Assembly: GCA_015486185.1 (NCBI GenBank)
Contig: WFSC01000175.1
Location: 1 to 34,932, forward strand
Direction of reading: 5' to 3'
Source: Bacteroidales bacterium
Lineage (GTDB): Bacteria > Bacteroidota > Bacteroidia > Bacteroidales > VadinHA17
Length of the DNA: 34,932 bases
Position numbers and translations under genes: made by a program
The notes under the pieces: generated by a model
Told to the model about the DNA's origin: nothing
The model's input: the letters and a program-made list of their open reading frames with translations, nothing else
The model's database searches: none
Part shown: in pieces, positions 1 through 7,804 of the stretch
Position numbering within the stretch: position 1 is the stretch's first letter
Layout of the letters: each line of letters opens with the position of its first letter

Positions 1-240
1 AAGATGGATCTCATAATAAGGAACGGAGCTGCTGAGCAGGCGTCCGTCAGCAGACAGAATATCTCCCCGGTTGGGCTGGATGGTAAAATCACGAAGTGAC
101 TGCTCGGCAGAAAGTGTGCTGTATTTATTCCCCTGCACTAATTGCAAATAGAGGATCCTGCCAAAGATAAGGACCCCAACCAGCAACATTCCCAGATAAA
201 TAATTGCCACACGCCAGACGATATCTTTTTTCAAAGACAT
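1..240 (-). CDS. ftsI: Penicillin-binding protein FtsI, N-terminal part (cut by window edge)
   Basis: The first 80 codons of a class B penicillin-binding protein (septal peptidoglycan transpeptidase) are present; the catalytic domain lies beyond position 1. The visible part has a basic N-terminus (MSLKKDIVWR), one membrane segment at about residues 10-30, then a periplasmic stretch with LQLVQGNKY and QPNRGDILSADGRLL, the typical opening of the PBP dimerisation domain (R-G-x-I-x-x-x-x-G). A GGAGAT ribosome-binding site lies just upstream of the ATG, and the stop codon of the ftsL-like gene is 4 bases away, so the two are probably translationally coupled. Its place behind mraZ, rsmH and an ftsL-like gene fixes it as the dcw-cluster PBP rather than another class B enzyme. 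The identification is sure for the family; function follows from synteny. Confidence 0.88.
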   Translation of the reverse strand, partial: MSLKKDIVWRVAIIYLGMLLVGVLIFGRILYLQLVQGNKYSTLSAEQSLRDFTIQPNRGDILSADGRLLSSSVPYYEIHL

Positions 241-244
241 GCTT

Positions 245-625
245 TTATCTCCCTTTTTTATCGACTATAATTTTCCGGGGCGGCACCACCGGCTCTTTCA
301 GTCCCAGATGCTTGTCTTCTATAGATTTTAATACTTGTGTCTTTGTACTCTTGTACATTAATTCTGCTGAAGTAGATATTGACTCCGCCCTCAGTTCCTT
401 TATTTCCTTTTTCAACCGTGTTGTTTCCCTCACAATTTTTTCGGCATGATAACGGTTCCCTATATAAATCATCGCCAAAAAAGTCAGAAATAATATATAC
501 GGTAACTGCTTTGTGATAAGCCGGTTAGTAAGTATCGTCCCGTCAATAAAGGAACGGAATGTTCCCTTTTTCGGAGTTTTACCCTTCGCTTCAACGTCTT
601 CAATAAATTCAACTTGCTTAACCAT
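245..625 (-). CDS. FtsL-like cell-division membrane protein
   Basis: A small bitopic protein of about 126 residues: a charged cytoplasmic N-terminus, one membrane segment (roughly residues 42-60, QLPYILFLTFLAMIYIGNRY), then a coiled-coil-like, Glu/Lys/Arg-rich periplasmic stretch. Size, topology and position between rsmH and ftsI match the divergent FtsL of Bacteroidota, which forms the FtsQ-FtsB-FtsL complex that controls septal synthase activity. I see no diagnostic catalytic motif; FtsL is recognised by topology and context. I chose the ATG at 625 (MVKQVEF), which avoids a longer overlap with rsmH; an ATG at 667 would extend the protein by 14 residues into the rsmH coding end. Confidence 0.72.
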   Translation of the reverse strand: MVKQVEFIEDVEAKGKTPKKGTFRSFIDGTILTNRLITKQLPYILFLTFLAMIYIGNRYHAEKIVRETTRLKKEIKELRAESISTSAELMYKSTKTQVLKSIEDKHLGLKEPVVPPRKIIVDKKGR

Positions 626-635
626 AACAAAGCTT

Positions 636-1535
636 CTATATTCTTTCTGCAATTCTAAGTTTTGCACTACGGGATCTCGGATTGCGGATCAGTTCATCCG
701 TTGCCGGTGTAATGACTTTTTTATTTACCATCCGGAAAGGCGGTTGATGCCGTACCAGGGGATTTTCATCCTCTTTGAATGAAGTAAAACCCGTTTTCAT
801 AAAAGTTTTTACCATCCTGTCTTCCAATGAATGATAAGAGATCACCACCAACCGGCCGCCTCTGGCAGTCACCTCAGGTGTTTGTTCCAGCATCTCCCTG
901 AGCGCATCCAACTCTTCATTCACTTCTATTCGCAATGCCTGAAAAATCCGGGCGAGAAATTTTTTGGATCTCCCGCCCCGGGTCATCGGTTTCAGTATAT
1001 CCAGCAGATCTCCCGTGGTGCGGATCACATGTATCTCCCTGCCACGAAGGATCATTCCGACCAAACGTTCCGGATGTCTGATCTCGGCATAATCCCTGAA
1101 TACCCTCTCCAGTTCCGGACCGGTATAACTGTTCAGTATATCCGCAGCAGTTTTTTCCCTGTTTTTGTTCATTCTCATATCCAGTTCAGCATCAACCCTG
1201 AAAGAAAAGCCTCTCTCTTCCATATCAAAATGATGTGAGGACACTCCCAGATCGGCCAGTATTCCGTCCACCTGAGAAATCTCCAGATACCTCAGATTAT
1301 TTTTCAAAAACCTGAAGTTCTGATGTAATACCAGTAAGCGATCATCCTCAGGTTTGTTTGCCATACTGGACTCATCCTGGTCAAAAGCAATCAGACGGCC
1401 TGTATTCAGTTTCGATAAGATAGCCCGTGCATGACCACCCCCGCCAAAAGTAAGGTCCACATAAATTCCGTCCGGCCGTATATTCAACCCGGATATACTT
1501 TCTTCCAACAAAACAGGTATATGATACGAACTCAT
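636..1535 (-). CDS. rsmH: 16S rRNA (cytosine1402-N4)-methyltransferase RsmH
   Basis: RsmH (MraW) transfers a methyl group from S-adenosylmethionine to N4 of C1402 in the 16S rRNA decoding centre. The 299-residue length is normal. The N-terminus HIPVLLEE is typical, followed by the SAM-binding motif VDLTFGGGGHARAIL (about residues 26-40), the DGILADLGVSSHHFD motif and a C-terminal ISYHSLEDRMVK block, all family signatures. The ATG overlaps the mraZ stop codon as ATGA, giving translational coupling. The gene is second in the mraZ-led division operon. No oddities seen. Confidence 0.97.
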   Translation of the reverse strand: MSSYHIPVLLEESISGLNIRPDGIYVDLTFGGGGHARAILSKLNTGRLIAFDQDESSMANKPEDDRLLVLHQNFRFLKNNLRYLEISQVDGILADLGVSSHHFDMEERGFSFRVDAELDMRMNKNREKTAADILNSYTGPELERVFRDYAEIRHPERLVGMILRGREIHVIRTTGDLLDILKPMTRGGRSKKFLARIFQALRIEVNEELDALREMLEQTPEVTARGGRLVVISYHSLEDRMVKTFMKTGFTSFKEDENPLVRHQPPFRMVNKKVITPATDELIRNPRSRSAKLRIAERI

Positions 1536-1999
1536 TCGCCCTTATCTTTTTTCCCATCTCCCATGATTTTCTCTGCAAGCACAGCAAATTCATCTTCAGA
1601 TGCCCCTGCATCACTATAGGTATCTTCTGCCCAAATCTCTATTTTGCTGTCCATTCCTGCCAAAACAGCCGTTTTCCCAATGCCGGCAGCTTCCAGCAAT
1701 CTGCGGGGTATTAACATACGGTTATTCCCATCCAATACAATCTCGGCGGCCCCCCTGTAAAAATTCCGCAGAAAAACATTATGCTCTTTATTGTAAGGAT
1801 TTAATCTACTACGTATTAATTCATTCTGTCTGTCCCATTCTTCCATTGTATAAAGTACCAGACACCGGTCAAAAATATCTTTCTTGATCACAAAACGATC
1901 CTGCATTTCCGGCTTCATCTGTTTCTTCAATGCCGACGGAAAAAGGATCCTTCCCTTATTATCCACTTTGCAATTATACTCGCCTATAAATGTGCTCAT
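1532..1999 (-). CDS. mraZ: Transcriptional regulator MraZ
   Basis: MraZ is a DNA-binding protein of the AbrB/SpoVT fold that binds the promoter of its own dcw operon. The 155 residues contain the two tandem repeats expected: an N-terminal one (FIGEYNCKVDNKGRILFPS) with the conserved D-x-K-G-R and a second around EIVLDGNNRMLIPRRLLE. The start at MSTFIGEY was chosen because it fits the family N-terminus; an upstream in-frame start would add 15 hydrophobic residues foreign to the family. The gene leads the operon, overlaps rsmH by 4 bases, and is preceded by four phased TGG boxes that match a MraZ operator, so autoregulation is likely. Confidence 0.95.
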   Translation of the reverse strand: MSTFIGEYNCKVDNKGRILFPSALKKQMKPEMQDRFVIKKDIFDRCLVLYTMEEWDRQNELIRSRLNPYNKEHNVFLRNFYRGAAEIVLDGNNRMLIPRRLLEAAGIGKTAVLAGMDSKIEIWAEDTYSDAGASEDEFAVLAEKIMGDGKKDKGE

Positions 2000-2038
2000 A
2001 AGACCCGGAATTTTCAAAAAGTAAAAATAAAGAAAAAT

Positions 2039-2073
2039 TACCACTTTTCACCACTTTCTCCCATTTTTTACCA
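2039..2073 (-). promoter_or_regulatory. Putative MraZ operator: four phased TGG(G/T)R boxes
   Basis: Reading the minus strand, four pentamers TGGTA, TGGGA, TGGTG and TGGTA occur at an exact 10-bp period, each separated by 5 bases, about 40-75 bases upstream of the mraZ start. MraZ of E. coli is known to bind TGGGN repeats separated by 5 bases in its own promoter; the arrangement here is the same with G/T relaxed at the fourth base. That MraZ binds here is inferred. Confidence 0.72.
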
Positions 2074-2201
2074 TATTGTTAATAACTTTTTTACGATAAA
2101 GTCCGGATTAATCAAATTTTCCTGAAAAGAATCAGTGATCTTACCGTATATTTTCAGATGATTTTTTAAATTTGATTTTCTAATAACTCTTACGTTGCCA
2201 A

Positions 2202-3041
2202 ATGAGTGAAAAATCTTTGCTGATAAATGTTGAAAAGGCTATCGGAGACAAAAATCCCCGGTTATTAAAAACTCTTCCCGGTTTTATTATCCGGTATTTG
2301 AAAAAGATCATACATCAGGACGACCTTAATGAGATCATCACACGATATGCTGATAAGGAAGGGCTTGATTTTGTAAGGGGCGCCCTTGAATATATGGGAA
2401 TTACCTACACGGTGGAAGGGTTGGAAAACATTCCTGAAAAGGGAAGGTTTCTTTTTGTTTCCAACCATCCGCTGGGAGGATTGGATGGCATGGTTTTTAT
2501 TGAGGTGGTAGGTGAAAAATTCCGGGACGTTAAATTTCCGGTCAATGATTTTCTTCTGAATATAAAGAATCTGGATCCTATTTTTCTGCCGATCAACAAA
2601 CACGGTTCCCAGAGCAGGGATGCGGTACGGGCTATTGAAGAAGCGTATGCCTCCGATGCTCAGATCCTGTATTTTCCTGCAGGCTTATGTTCAAGAAAGA
2701 TCAGGGGAAAAATCATCGATCTGGAATGGAAAAAACACTTTATCTCCAAAGCCATTGAATATAAAAGAGATATCGTTCCCGTATATTTTTCAGGAAAAAA
2801 TTCCGGCTTTTTTTACAACCTGGCTAATCTGCGTGTTTTCCTTGGGATAAAAAGCAATATAGAAATGATCTATCTGCCAAATGAGATGTTCAAACAACGG
2901 GGCAAGAAACTGATCCTGAAAGTGGGGGAAACGATTCCCTGGACTTTGTTTGACAAAACGCGTACTGCAAAAGAATGGGCGGATTATGTAAAGAATATTG
3001 TTTATTCTATAGGTAGTACTCTCAATAAAACAAACCATTAA
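2202..3041 (+). CDS. glsA: GlsA-like lyso-lipid O-acyltransferase (PlsC/hemolysin-type)
   Basis: A 279-residue 1-acyl-glycerol-3-phosphate acyltransferase-like protein. The acyltransferase block is FVSNHPLGGLDG (N88, H89, D95): the His and Asp are separated by five residues, as in hemolysin-like/ornithine-lipid-type acyltransferases, rather than the HX4D of classical PlsC. The FPAG motif (ILYFPAGLCSRK) matches the third conserved block, and PVYFSGKNS the fourth. The immediately following N-acyltransferase gene (22-base gap) makes a pair like BT3458/BT3459 of Bacteroides thetaiotaomicron, where GlsB acylates glycine and GlsA adds the second acyl chain to make glycine lipids. The enzyme would act at the inner face of the cytoplasmic membrane. 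The alternative is an ornithine- or other amino-acid-lipid O-acyltransferase; the head-group amino acid cannot be read from sequence. Confidence 0.78.
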   Translation: MSEKSLLINVEKAIGDKNPRLLKTLPGFIIRYLKKIIHQDDLNEIITRYADKEGLDFVRGALEYMGITYTVEGLENIPEKGRFLFVSNHPLGGLDGMVFIEVVGEKFRDVKFPVNDFLLNIKNLDPIFLPINKHGSQSRDAVRAIEEAYASDAQILYFPAGLCSRKIRGKIIDLEWKKHFISKAIEYKRDIVPVYFSGKNSGFFYNLANLRVFLGIKSNIEMIYLPNEMFKQRGKKLILKVGETIPWTLFDKTRTAKEWADYVKNIVYSIGSTLNKTNH

Positions 3042-3062
3042 ATTTGTAAAAATTTACCGGCT

Positions 3063-3995
3063 ATGGAAGATGTTATTCCTCCCGTACCTAAAGAGTTGAT
3101 CTTAGAAGAGCTCACGCCTGACAAGTACATCAGGAAGACAAACAAAGGGTATAATGAAGTATATATCTTCACCTATAAGGATTCTCCCAATCTTATGCGG
3201 GAGTTGGGGCGGCTCAGGGAGATCAGTTTCCGGGAAGCCGGTGGGGGTACGGGAAAAAGTCTGGATATTGATGAATTTGATTTGGGGGATCACCCTTATA
3301 AACAGTTGATTGTATGGGATCCGTCAGCAAAGGAGATCATTGGAGGATACCGCTTTTTCATTTGTCACAGAAATACGGATCCTGCACGTTTGGCCACCTC
3401 ACACCTATTCCGGTTCAGTGACAAATTTTTAAAGGAATACATGCCTCACCTTGTAGAACTGGGGCGTTCTTTTGTACAACCGGAATATCAACGGACCGGG
3501 GCACACGCCAAAAAGGGTATTTTTGCTCTCGACAACCTCTGGGATGGTTTGGGAGCAGTTGTCATAGACAATCCCGGTGTAAAATATTTTTTTGGTAAAA
3601 TGACCATGTATCCCCATTTTCAAAAAAAGGCCCGTGATCTGATCCTGTACTTTCTTGACCGGTACTTTGGGGACAGGGAAGATCTTGTTATTCCGATCCA
3701 CCCGATGCAGCCTGAATATGACAAAAAAGAAATGGATGCCTTGTTTTCCGGCAATAATTACCTGGAGAACTATAAGATCCTTTCCCAGCAGGTAAGGCAA
3801 CTGGGAGAAAATATCCCTCCCCTTTTCAACTCCTACATGAACCTGTCGCCCACTATGAAGATTTTTGGCACGGTCATTAACTACGAATTCGGAGATGTGG
3901 AAGAGACCGGATTAATGATCACAATAAAAGACCTGTATCTGGATAAGGTAACGCGACATCTCTCTTCGTATAACGAAGATTTCAGACTGGATTAA
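3063..3995 (+). CDS. glsB: GlsB/OlsB-like amino-acid N-acyltransferase (hemolysin-type GNAT)
   Basis: A 310-residue protein of the putative-hemolysin/OlsB acyltransferase family with a GNAT-like core. Motifs seen: REISFREAGGGTGKSLDIDEFD (about residues 53-74), LIVWDPSAKEIIGGYRF, LVELGRSFVQPEYQR (the acyl-donor binding region) and the block VKYFFGKMTMYPHF. In Bacteroides this family (GlsB) makes N-acyl glycine, the first step of glycine-lipid synthesis, using a 3-hydroxyacyl-ACP donor. It follows the O-acyltransferase gene with a short gap, so the two enzymes probably act in sequence. It is convergent with the purF-like gene, with only 9 bases between the stop codons. The family is clear; the amino-acid substrate is inferred from the gene pair and lineage. 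Confidence 0.8.
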   Translation: MEDVIPPVPKELILEELTPDKYIRKTNKGYNEVYIFTYKDSPNLMRELGRLREISFREAGGGTGKSLDIDEFDLGDHPYKQLIVWDPSAKEIIGGYRFFICHRNTDPARLATSHLFRFSDKFLKEYMPHLVELGRSFVQPEYQRTGAHAKKGIFALDNLWDGLGAVVIDNPGVKYFFGKMTMYPHFQKKARDLILYFLDRYFGDREDLVIPIHPMQPEYDKKEMDALFSGNNYLENYKILSQQVRQLGENIPPLFNSYMNLSPTMKIFGTVINYEFGDVEETGLMITIKDLYLDKVTRHLSSYNEDFRLD

Positions 3996-4004
3996 AAGCA
4001 GTAC

Positions 4005-5903
4005 TTAATAGGCCCTTTCATCCCGGCCTTCAATATAGTTAATGAACGACCGGTTCACCACCCTGTTTCCACCCGGGGTAGGATAATCGCCTGTAAAATA
4101 CCAGTCTCCCCGGTGCCGGGGACAAGCTTTATGCAGGTTTTCTATGGTTTGATAAACAATTTTTACATCTGCTCTAACTTCCTGTGTCTTCAGCATAGAA
4201 GCAATTTTATCTGAAATCTCTTCAGGGGTAAAAGGATGATATATTTCTTTTACATAGTTAGGGATCCGCTTTCTTGGCAATTTATCCTGGTCTCTGGCTT
4301 TCAGATATACATGATTAATAATATTTTCTTTCCCGGTTTCTTTCAACAGTTCAATAGCAGCTCTGAAAGCAATAAAATCAGAAAGTTTTGCCATATCGAT
4401 TCCATAACAATCAGGATATCTAATCTGGGGAGAAGAGGATACTATAATAATTTTTCTGGGGTTGAGCCGGTCGAGTATGCGGATAATGCTTTCACGCAAG
4501 GTAGTACCCCTGACAATGGAATCATCAATGACTACCAGATTGTCTTTTCCATTCCGGACAATACCATAGGTAACATCATACACATGGCCGACCATATCTT
4601 TCCGGCCGGCATCCCGGGCAATAAAAGTACGTAGTTTGATATCTTTAATGGCCACCTTTTCCACCCTCGGGCGCATTTTCATGATATTTTCCACTTCGTT
4701 TTGATCCAGCGGCAAAGGGAGTTGCATGATCCGCTGTACTTTTTCTTTATTCAGCTCATTTTCCACCCCTTTGATCATTCCATAAAATGCTGACTCAGCC
4801 GTATTTGGGATATAGGAAAAAACCGTATTCTCCAGATCATTATTCAGCACTTTCAGGATAGGCGGCACCAACAGCTCACCGAGTTTTTTTCGTTCTTTAT
4901 AAATATCCGCATCACTGCCACGAGAAAAATAAATGCGTTCGAAAGAGCACGATCTGACCTGATCAACCTCACGTATCTGTTCAAAACGGGTTTTACCATT
5001 TCTTTTAATAATCAAAGCCTGTCCCGGGGGGATTTCCTTCACTTCTTCGTAGTGAACGTTCAATGCGGTCTGAATGACAGGCCGTTCGGATGCACTTACG
5101 ACAATATCATCATCTTCATAATAGAATGCAGGTCGTATTCCCCAGGGATCCCGAAGCACAAAGGCATCTCCATGCCCTATCATCCCGGTGATCACATATC
5201 CTCCATCCCAATGTTTACTGGCCCTTTTAAGGATATTTGCCACATCGAGATGTTCTTCAATCAAACCGGATATATCCCGGTTATCATACCCTTCATCCTT
5301 GAATTTTCTGAACAAATTCTCATTCTCTTCATCTAAAAAATGACCTACATTTTCGAGAACGGTCACCGTATCGGAAATATCCTTTGGTGTCTGTCCTATA
5401 GCCAGGAGGCTCTGGAACAATTCATCCGTATTGGTCATATTGAAATTCCCGGCCAGTACAAGATTACGTGATCTCCAGTTATTTTCACGCATGACAGGAT
5501 GAACATGTTCAATATTGTTTTTTCCAAAGGTACCATACCGCAGGTGCCCCATATATAATTCACCGGCAAAGGGAATGTTTTCCTTAGCCCAGACCGGATC
5601 ATTAATTAATTCAACAGAATGATTTTTTGCAGTAAGTTTCTTATTGATCCTGGAAAAAACCGCCTGAATAGGATTGTCTGCATTGGAACGGTATCTGTAT
5701 AGATATTTTTTACCGGGATCCATATCCATTTTTAAACATACAGCACCTGCCCCGTCCTGTCCCCTGTTATGTTGTTTTTCCATCAACAGATACAACTTGG
5801 TCAGGCCATATTGCCAGGTACCATAATTAATCCGGTAATATTCGAGACTTTTTTTTAGACGAATCAGCGCGATCCCGCATTCATGTTGAATTGCATCACT
5901 CAT
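4005..5903 (-). CDS. purF: Amidophosphoribosyltransferase, long Bacteroidota form (PurF-like)
   Basis: A two-domain glutamine amidotransferase/phosphoribosyltransferase, 632 residues against about 500 for E. coli PurF. The class II glutaminase domain starts at Cys9 (HECGIALIRL), which would become the N-terminal nucleophile after removal of eight residues; RGQDGAGA, GHLRYGTFG, GNFNMTN and DPWGIRP follow. The PRPP-binding loop VVIDDSIVRGTT has its two Asp at 460-461. SFERIYFSRGSD is also conserved. The extra length lies mainly between the GNFN and DPWGIRP blocks and in a C-terminal tail with GDYPTPGGNRVVNRSF. Bacteroidota often carry this long form beside a shorter PurF, so whether this copy is the purine-pathway enzyme (PRPP plus glutamine to phosphoribosylamine) or a paralogue with another role cannot be settled here. 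Monocistronic. Confidence 0.8.
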   Translation of the reverse strand: MSDAIQHECGIALIRLKKSLEYYRINYGTWQYGLTKLYLLMEKQHNRGQDGAGAVCLKMDMDPGKKYLYRYRSNADNPIQAVFSRINKKLTAKNHSVELINDPVWAKENIPFAGELYMGHLRYGTFGKNNIEHVHPVMRENNWRSRNLVLAGNFNMTNTDELFQSLLAIGQTPKDISDTVTVLENVGHFLDEENENLFRKFKDEGYDNRDISGLIEEHLDVANILKRASKHWDGGYVITGMIGHGDAFVLRDPWGIRPAFYYEDDDIVVSASERPVIQTALNVHYEEVKEIPPGQALIIKRNGKTRFEQIREVDQVRSCSFERIYFSRGSDADIYKERKKLGELLVPPILKVLNNDLENTVFSYIPNTAESAFYGMIKGVENELNKEKVQRIMQLPLPLDQNEVENIMKMRPRVEKVAIKDIKLRTFIARDAGRKDMVGHVYDVTYGIVRNGKDNLVVIDDSIVRGTTLRESIIRILDRLNPRKIIIVSSSPQIRYPDCYGIDMAKLSDFIAFRAAIELLKETGKENIINHVYLKARDQDKLPRKRIPNYVKEIYHPFTPEEISDKIASMLKTQEVRADVKIVYQTIENLHKACPRHRGDWYFTGDYPTPGGNRVVNRSFINYIEGRDERAY

Positions 5904-5937
5904 AACAAGCCCCTTTTTGATCGGTCGGATAATGGCT

Positions 5938-5945
5938 CAAAAATA
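5938..5945 (-). promoter_or_regulatory. -7 promoter box upstream of the purF-like gene
   Basis: On the minus strand the octamer TATTTTTG fits the Bacteroidota -7 consensus TAnnTTTG exactly and lies about 35 bases before the start codon. No clear TTTG is seen at -33. Confidence 0.45.
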
Positions 5946-5964
5946 GGTATAATAATCCAATGTC

Positions 5965-6423
5965 TCAGTTTAAATCAGGAAATCTGACAATATCATTTAC
6001 AATAAAAGCAGTTGGATATTTGTTCTTGATTTGATGATACACTTTCAATGCATCTCTTTTTAGAACAAAATCTCCTATTCTGACCTTATAAAAGGGAGAC
6101 TGATACAAAATATACACGGGATAACCGGGATAAGCAGACAGAAAATCAGCTTTTGCACGAATTGCCTGGTTTCTGGCACCAGGGCCGGAATTGAACAGGA
6201 TTTGTATCCTGTAACCATCCACTCCGTTTTTTCTTTTATTTTGACTGATCTGTCTTTTCAATATATCAGTTACCCGTGCATCCTGTTTCACGGTAATAGT
6301 TCCTGTTTTCCATACATTTTCATGGGTATCAGGTAATTCCTGTGCATAGGATGCAGGCCACCAGACCAAAGCAGCCAAAAATAAAAAAACGGAAAAGCTT
6401 ATGCCGGACTTAAAACCTTGCAT
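5965..6423 (-). CDS. Secreted SPOR-domain protein
   Basis: A 152-residue exported protein. Residues 1-28 form a signal peptide (hydrophobic FSVFLFLAALVWW, cleavage probably after SYAQ). The C-terminal half, from GYRIQILFNSG through YKVRIGDF to the end, is a SPOR domain, which binds denuded (stem-peptide-free) peptidoglycan glycan strands at division sites. There is no other domain; the linker (about residues 30-70) is short and polar. The start overlaps the end of the upstream Usp gene by 14 bases, so the two are co-transcribed. A minimal SPOR protein like this may act in septal peptidoglycan or as a lattice-binding accessory; the exact role is not readable. Confidence 0.85.
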   Translation of the reverse strand: MQGFKSGISFSVFLFLAALVWWPASYAQELPDTHENVWKTGTITVKQDARVTDILKRQISQNKRKNGVDGYRIQILFNSGPGARNQAIRAKADFLSAYPGYPVYILYQSPFYKVRIGDFVLKRDALKVYHQIKNKYPTAFIVNDIVRFPDLN

Positions 6424-7252
6424 AGGACGGATGGATACTAAGTACCGGTATCGGTGAATGATTTACCATTTCCTGGGCTTCGTTGCTCAGATACAATCTC
6501 ATAGGGTTTCCACGGTGATTACTGACCATGGAAATAAGCTGTGCATCCACATGGACAGCATAGGTAAAAGTCAGCTCGGCAATATCACTTCCCTTGAACG
6601 AATCCCTCACGGTTTTGACGTTTCTTTTTTCGAGATAGTCTGCCGATTGATCGGCATATCTGTTCAGGCGGGCAATTACATCCTTATTATTGGTTTCACG
6701 CACATCAATAACATGAACTTCGGCCTTTAATGCCAGGGCCAGATCACAGGTAAAAGGCACCTTTACCCGTGTATCCATGCGTGCATCAATAGGTAGTACG
6801 ATCTTTTTGATCGTTTTTTTCCGGAAACCGTGACGTATGGTCATAACCGGACAGGGAGCCTTACAGACTACCCGATAGGCATTACTTCCGACCCAGAATT
6901 CTTCAAAACCCGAAACGCCATGTGTCCCCATAATGATCATAAGGGTATGATCTTTTTCAGCCTGGTCCGTTATTCCCTTGTATATGCGTCCCTCACGGAT
7001 CACATAGTCGAAAGTGCCTCCTCCTTTGTATTTGGATTTATAATCCGAAATGATCCCTTCACAAAATTCTTCCGTTGTTTTACCGTATGCTTTATCCTTT
7101 CCCTCAAGAATAAAAGGAGTATCATAATTTTTATCCTTTCGTACATGGATAATACGTAAGCTCTTTTTTAAAACATTTGCTAAATAGATCGCATGCTCCA
7201 GAGCATTTATAGAGCCTTTGGAAAAATCGACAGGGACAAGTATGTTTTGCAT
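6410..7252 (-). CDS. Tandem universal stress protein (UspA family)
   Basis: A 280-residue cytosolic protein with two Usp domains. The first (residues 1-141) has the opening ILVPVDFSKGSINALEHA and the nucleotide-binding pattern G-x2-G-x9-G-S at 109-123 (GTHG...VGSN), so it probably binds ATP. The second (about 146-280) begins KKIVLPIDAR and ends PIPVLSIHP, but its glycine-rich loop is degraded (SMVSNHRGNP), so it is probably a non-binding half that completes the intramolecular dimer. It heads a two-gene unit with the SPOR protein. A perfect -7 box and a TTG at the right distance lie upstream. The stimulus it responds to is unknown. Confidence 0.9.
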   Translation of the reverse strand: MQNILVPVDFSKGSINALEHAIYLANVLKKSLRIIHVRKDKNYDTPFILEGKDKAYGKTTEEFCEGIISDYKSKYKGGGTFDYVIREGRIYKGITDQAEKDHTLMIIMGTHGVSGFEEFWVGSNAYRVVCKAPCPVMTIRHGFRKKTIKKIVLPIDARMDTRVKVPFTCDLALALKAEVHVIDVRETNNKDVIARLNRYADQSADYLEKRNVKTVRDSFKGSDIAELTFTYAVHVDAQLISMVSNHRGNPMRLYLSNEAQEMVNHSPIPVLSIHPSYARF

Positions 7253-7283
7253 AATGATGGAATTTAATTGTTTGGTCAGCTAT

Positions 7284-7314
7284 CAAAAATAGAAAATAGT
7301 TTTTACAAAATCAA
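7284..7314 (-). promoter_or_regulatory. Promoter of the Usp-SPOR unit
   Basis: On the minus strand TTG (7314-7312) and TATTTTTG (7291-7284) are separated by 20 bases, matching the Bacteroidota -33/-7 layout (TTTG, 19-21 bases, TAnnTTTG). The predicted transcription start lies about 25 bases upstream of the ATG. Confidence 0.55.
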
Positions 7315-7324
7315 GATATAGCCA

Positions 7325-7804
7325 TTATCTGAAAACCGGCACCTCCTGTTTTTCGTCAAAATGTATCTTTTTTATTATAATTCCCGATCGTATATATAAT
7401 ATTCCTCTCATTTCCAGTTTAAGTCGTCTTCCGTGGAACACCGAATTCAACAGGATCCTGCCGATTTTCCCCGGATTTTCATGAGAGACTTTTACCGGTA
7501 CCTTATACTCTTTTTCACTATCGGGCATAATAGTCACTTTTTCCTGCGTAGTAACCGTCCCGATTTTTTCAGATTCAACAAATACATCCGAAGACAATTT
7601 TCTTACAACGATCTTATGTGTTGTATTGTTTTCCATGTACATTTTAACATCGAGTAAAAAAAAACCATTATGAATTTCCCTGACCGTAATACCGGATACT
7701 TTTCCGGGCCTTACATCTATGTTTTCAGAACAACCGGTTATTATCAGGCCAAGGAAAAGAAGATACAAAAAAGTTTTTTCTATAGGTTTCAGCACGTTAA
7801 TCAT
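7325..7804 (-). CDS. LEA14-like (LEA_2/WHy) lipoprotein
   Basis: A 159-residue lipoprotein. The hydrophobic signal (about residues 11-24) ends in the lipobox LIITGC, so Cys25 should be lipidated. The rest resembles the LEA_2/WHy beta-sandwich: repeated strands with FFLLDVKMYMENNTTHKI, a KIGTV segment and PDSEKEYKVPVKVS, the pattern of small bacterial LEA14-type lipoproteins. Function is unknown; such domains are structural or ligand-binding. The ATG overlaps the yebC stop codon as ATGA, so it is translated from the yebC mRNA. The domain assignment is from pattern and is moderately sure. Confidence 0.7.
   Translation of the reverse strand: MINVLKPIEKTFLYLLFLGLIITGCSENIDVRPGKVSGITVREIHNGFFLLDVKMYMENNTTHKIVVRKLSSDVFVESEKIGTVTTQEKVTIMPDSEKEYKVPVKVSHENPGKIGRILLNSVFHGRRLKLEMRGILYIRSGIIIKKIHFDEKQEVPVFR

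Noticed and set aside
2100-2201. A TAnnTTTG promoter for mraZ or glsA
   Set aside because: I looked on both strands; only poor partial matches (such as TACGTTGC at 2191) are present, at the wrong distance.
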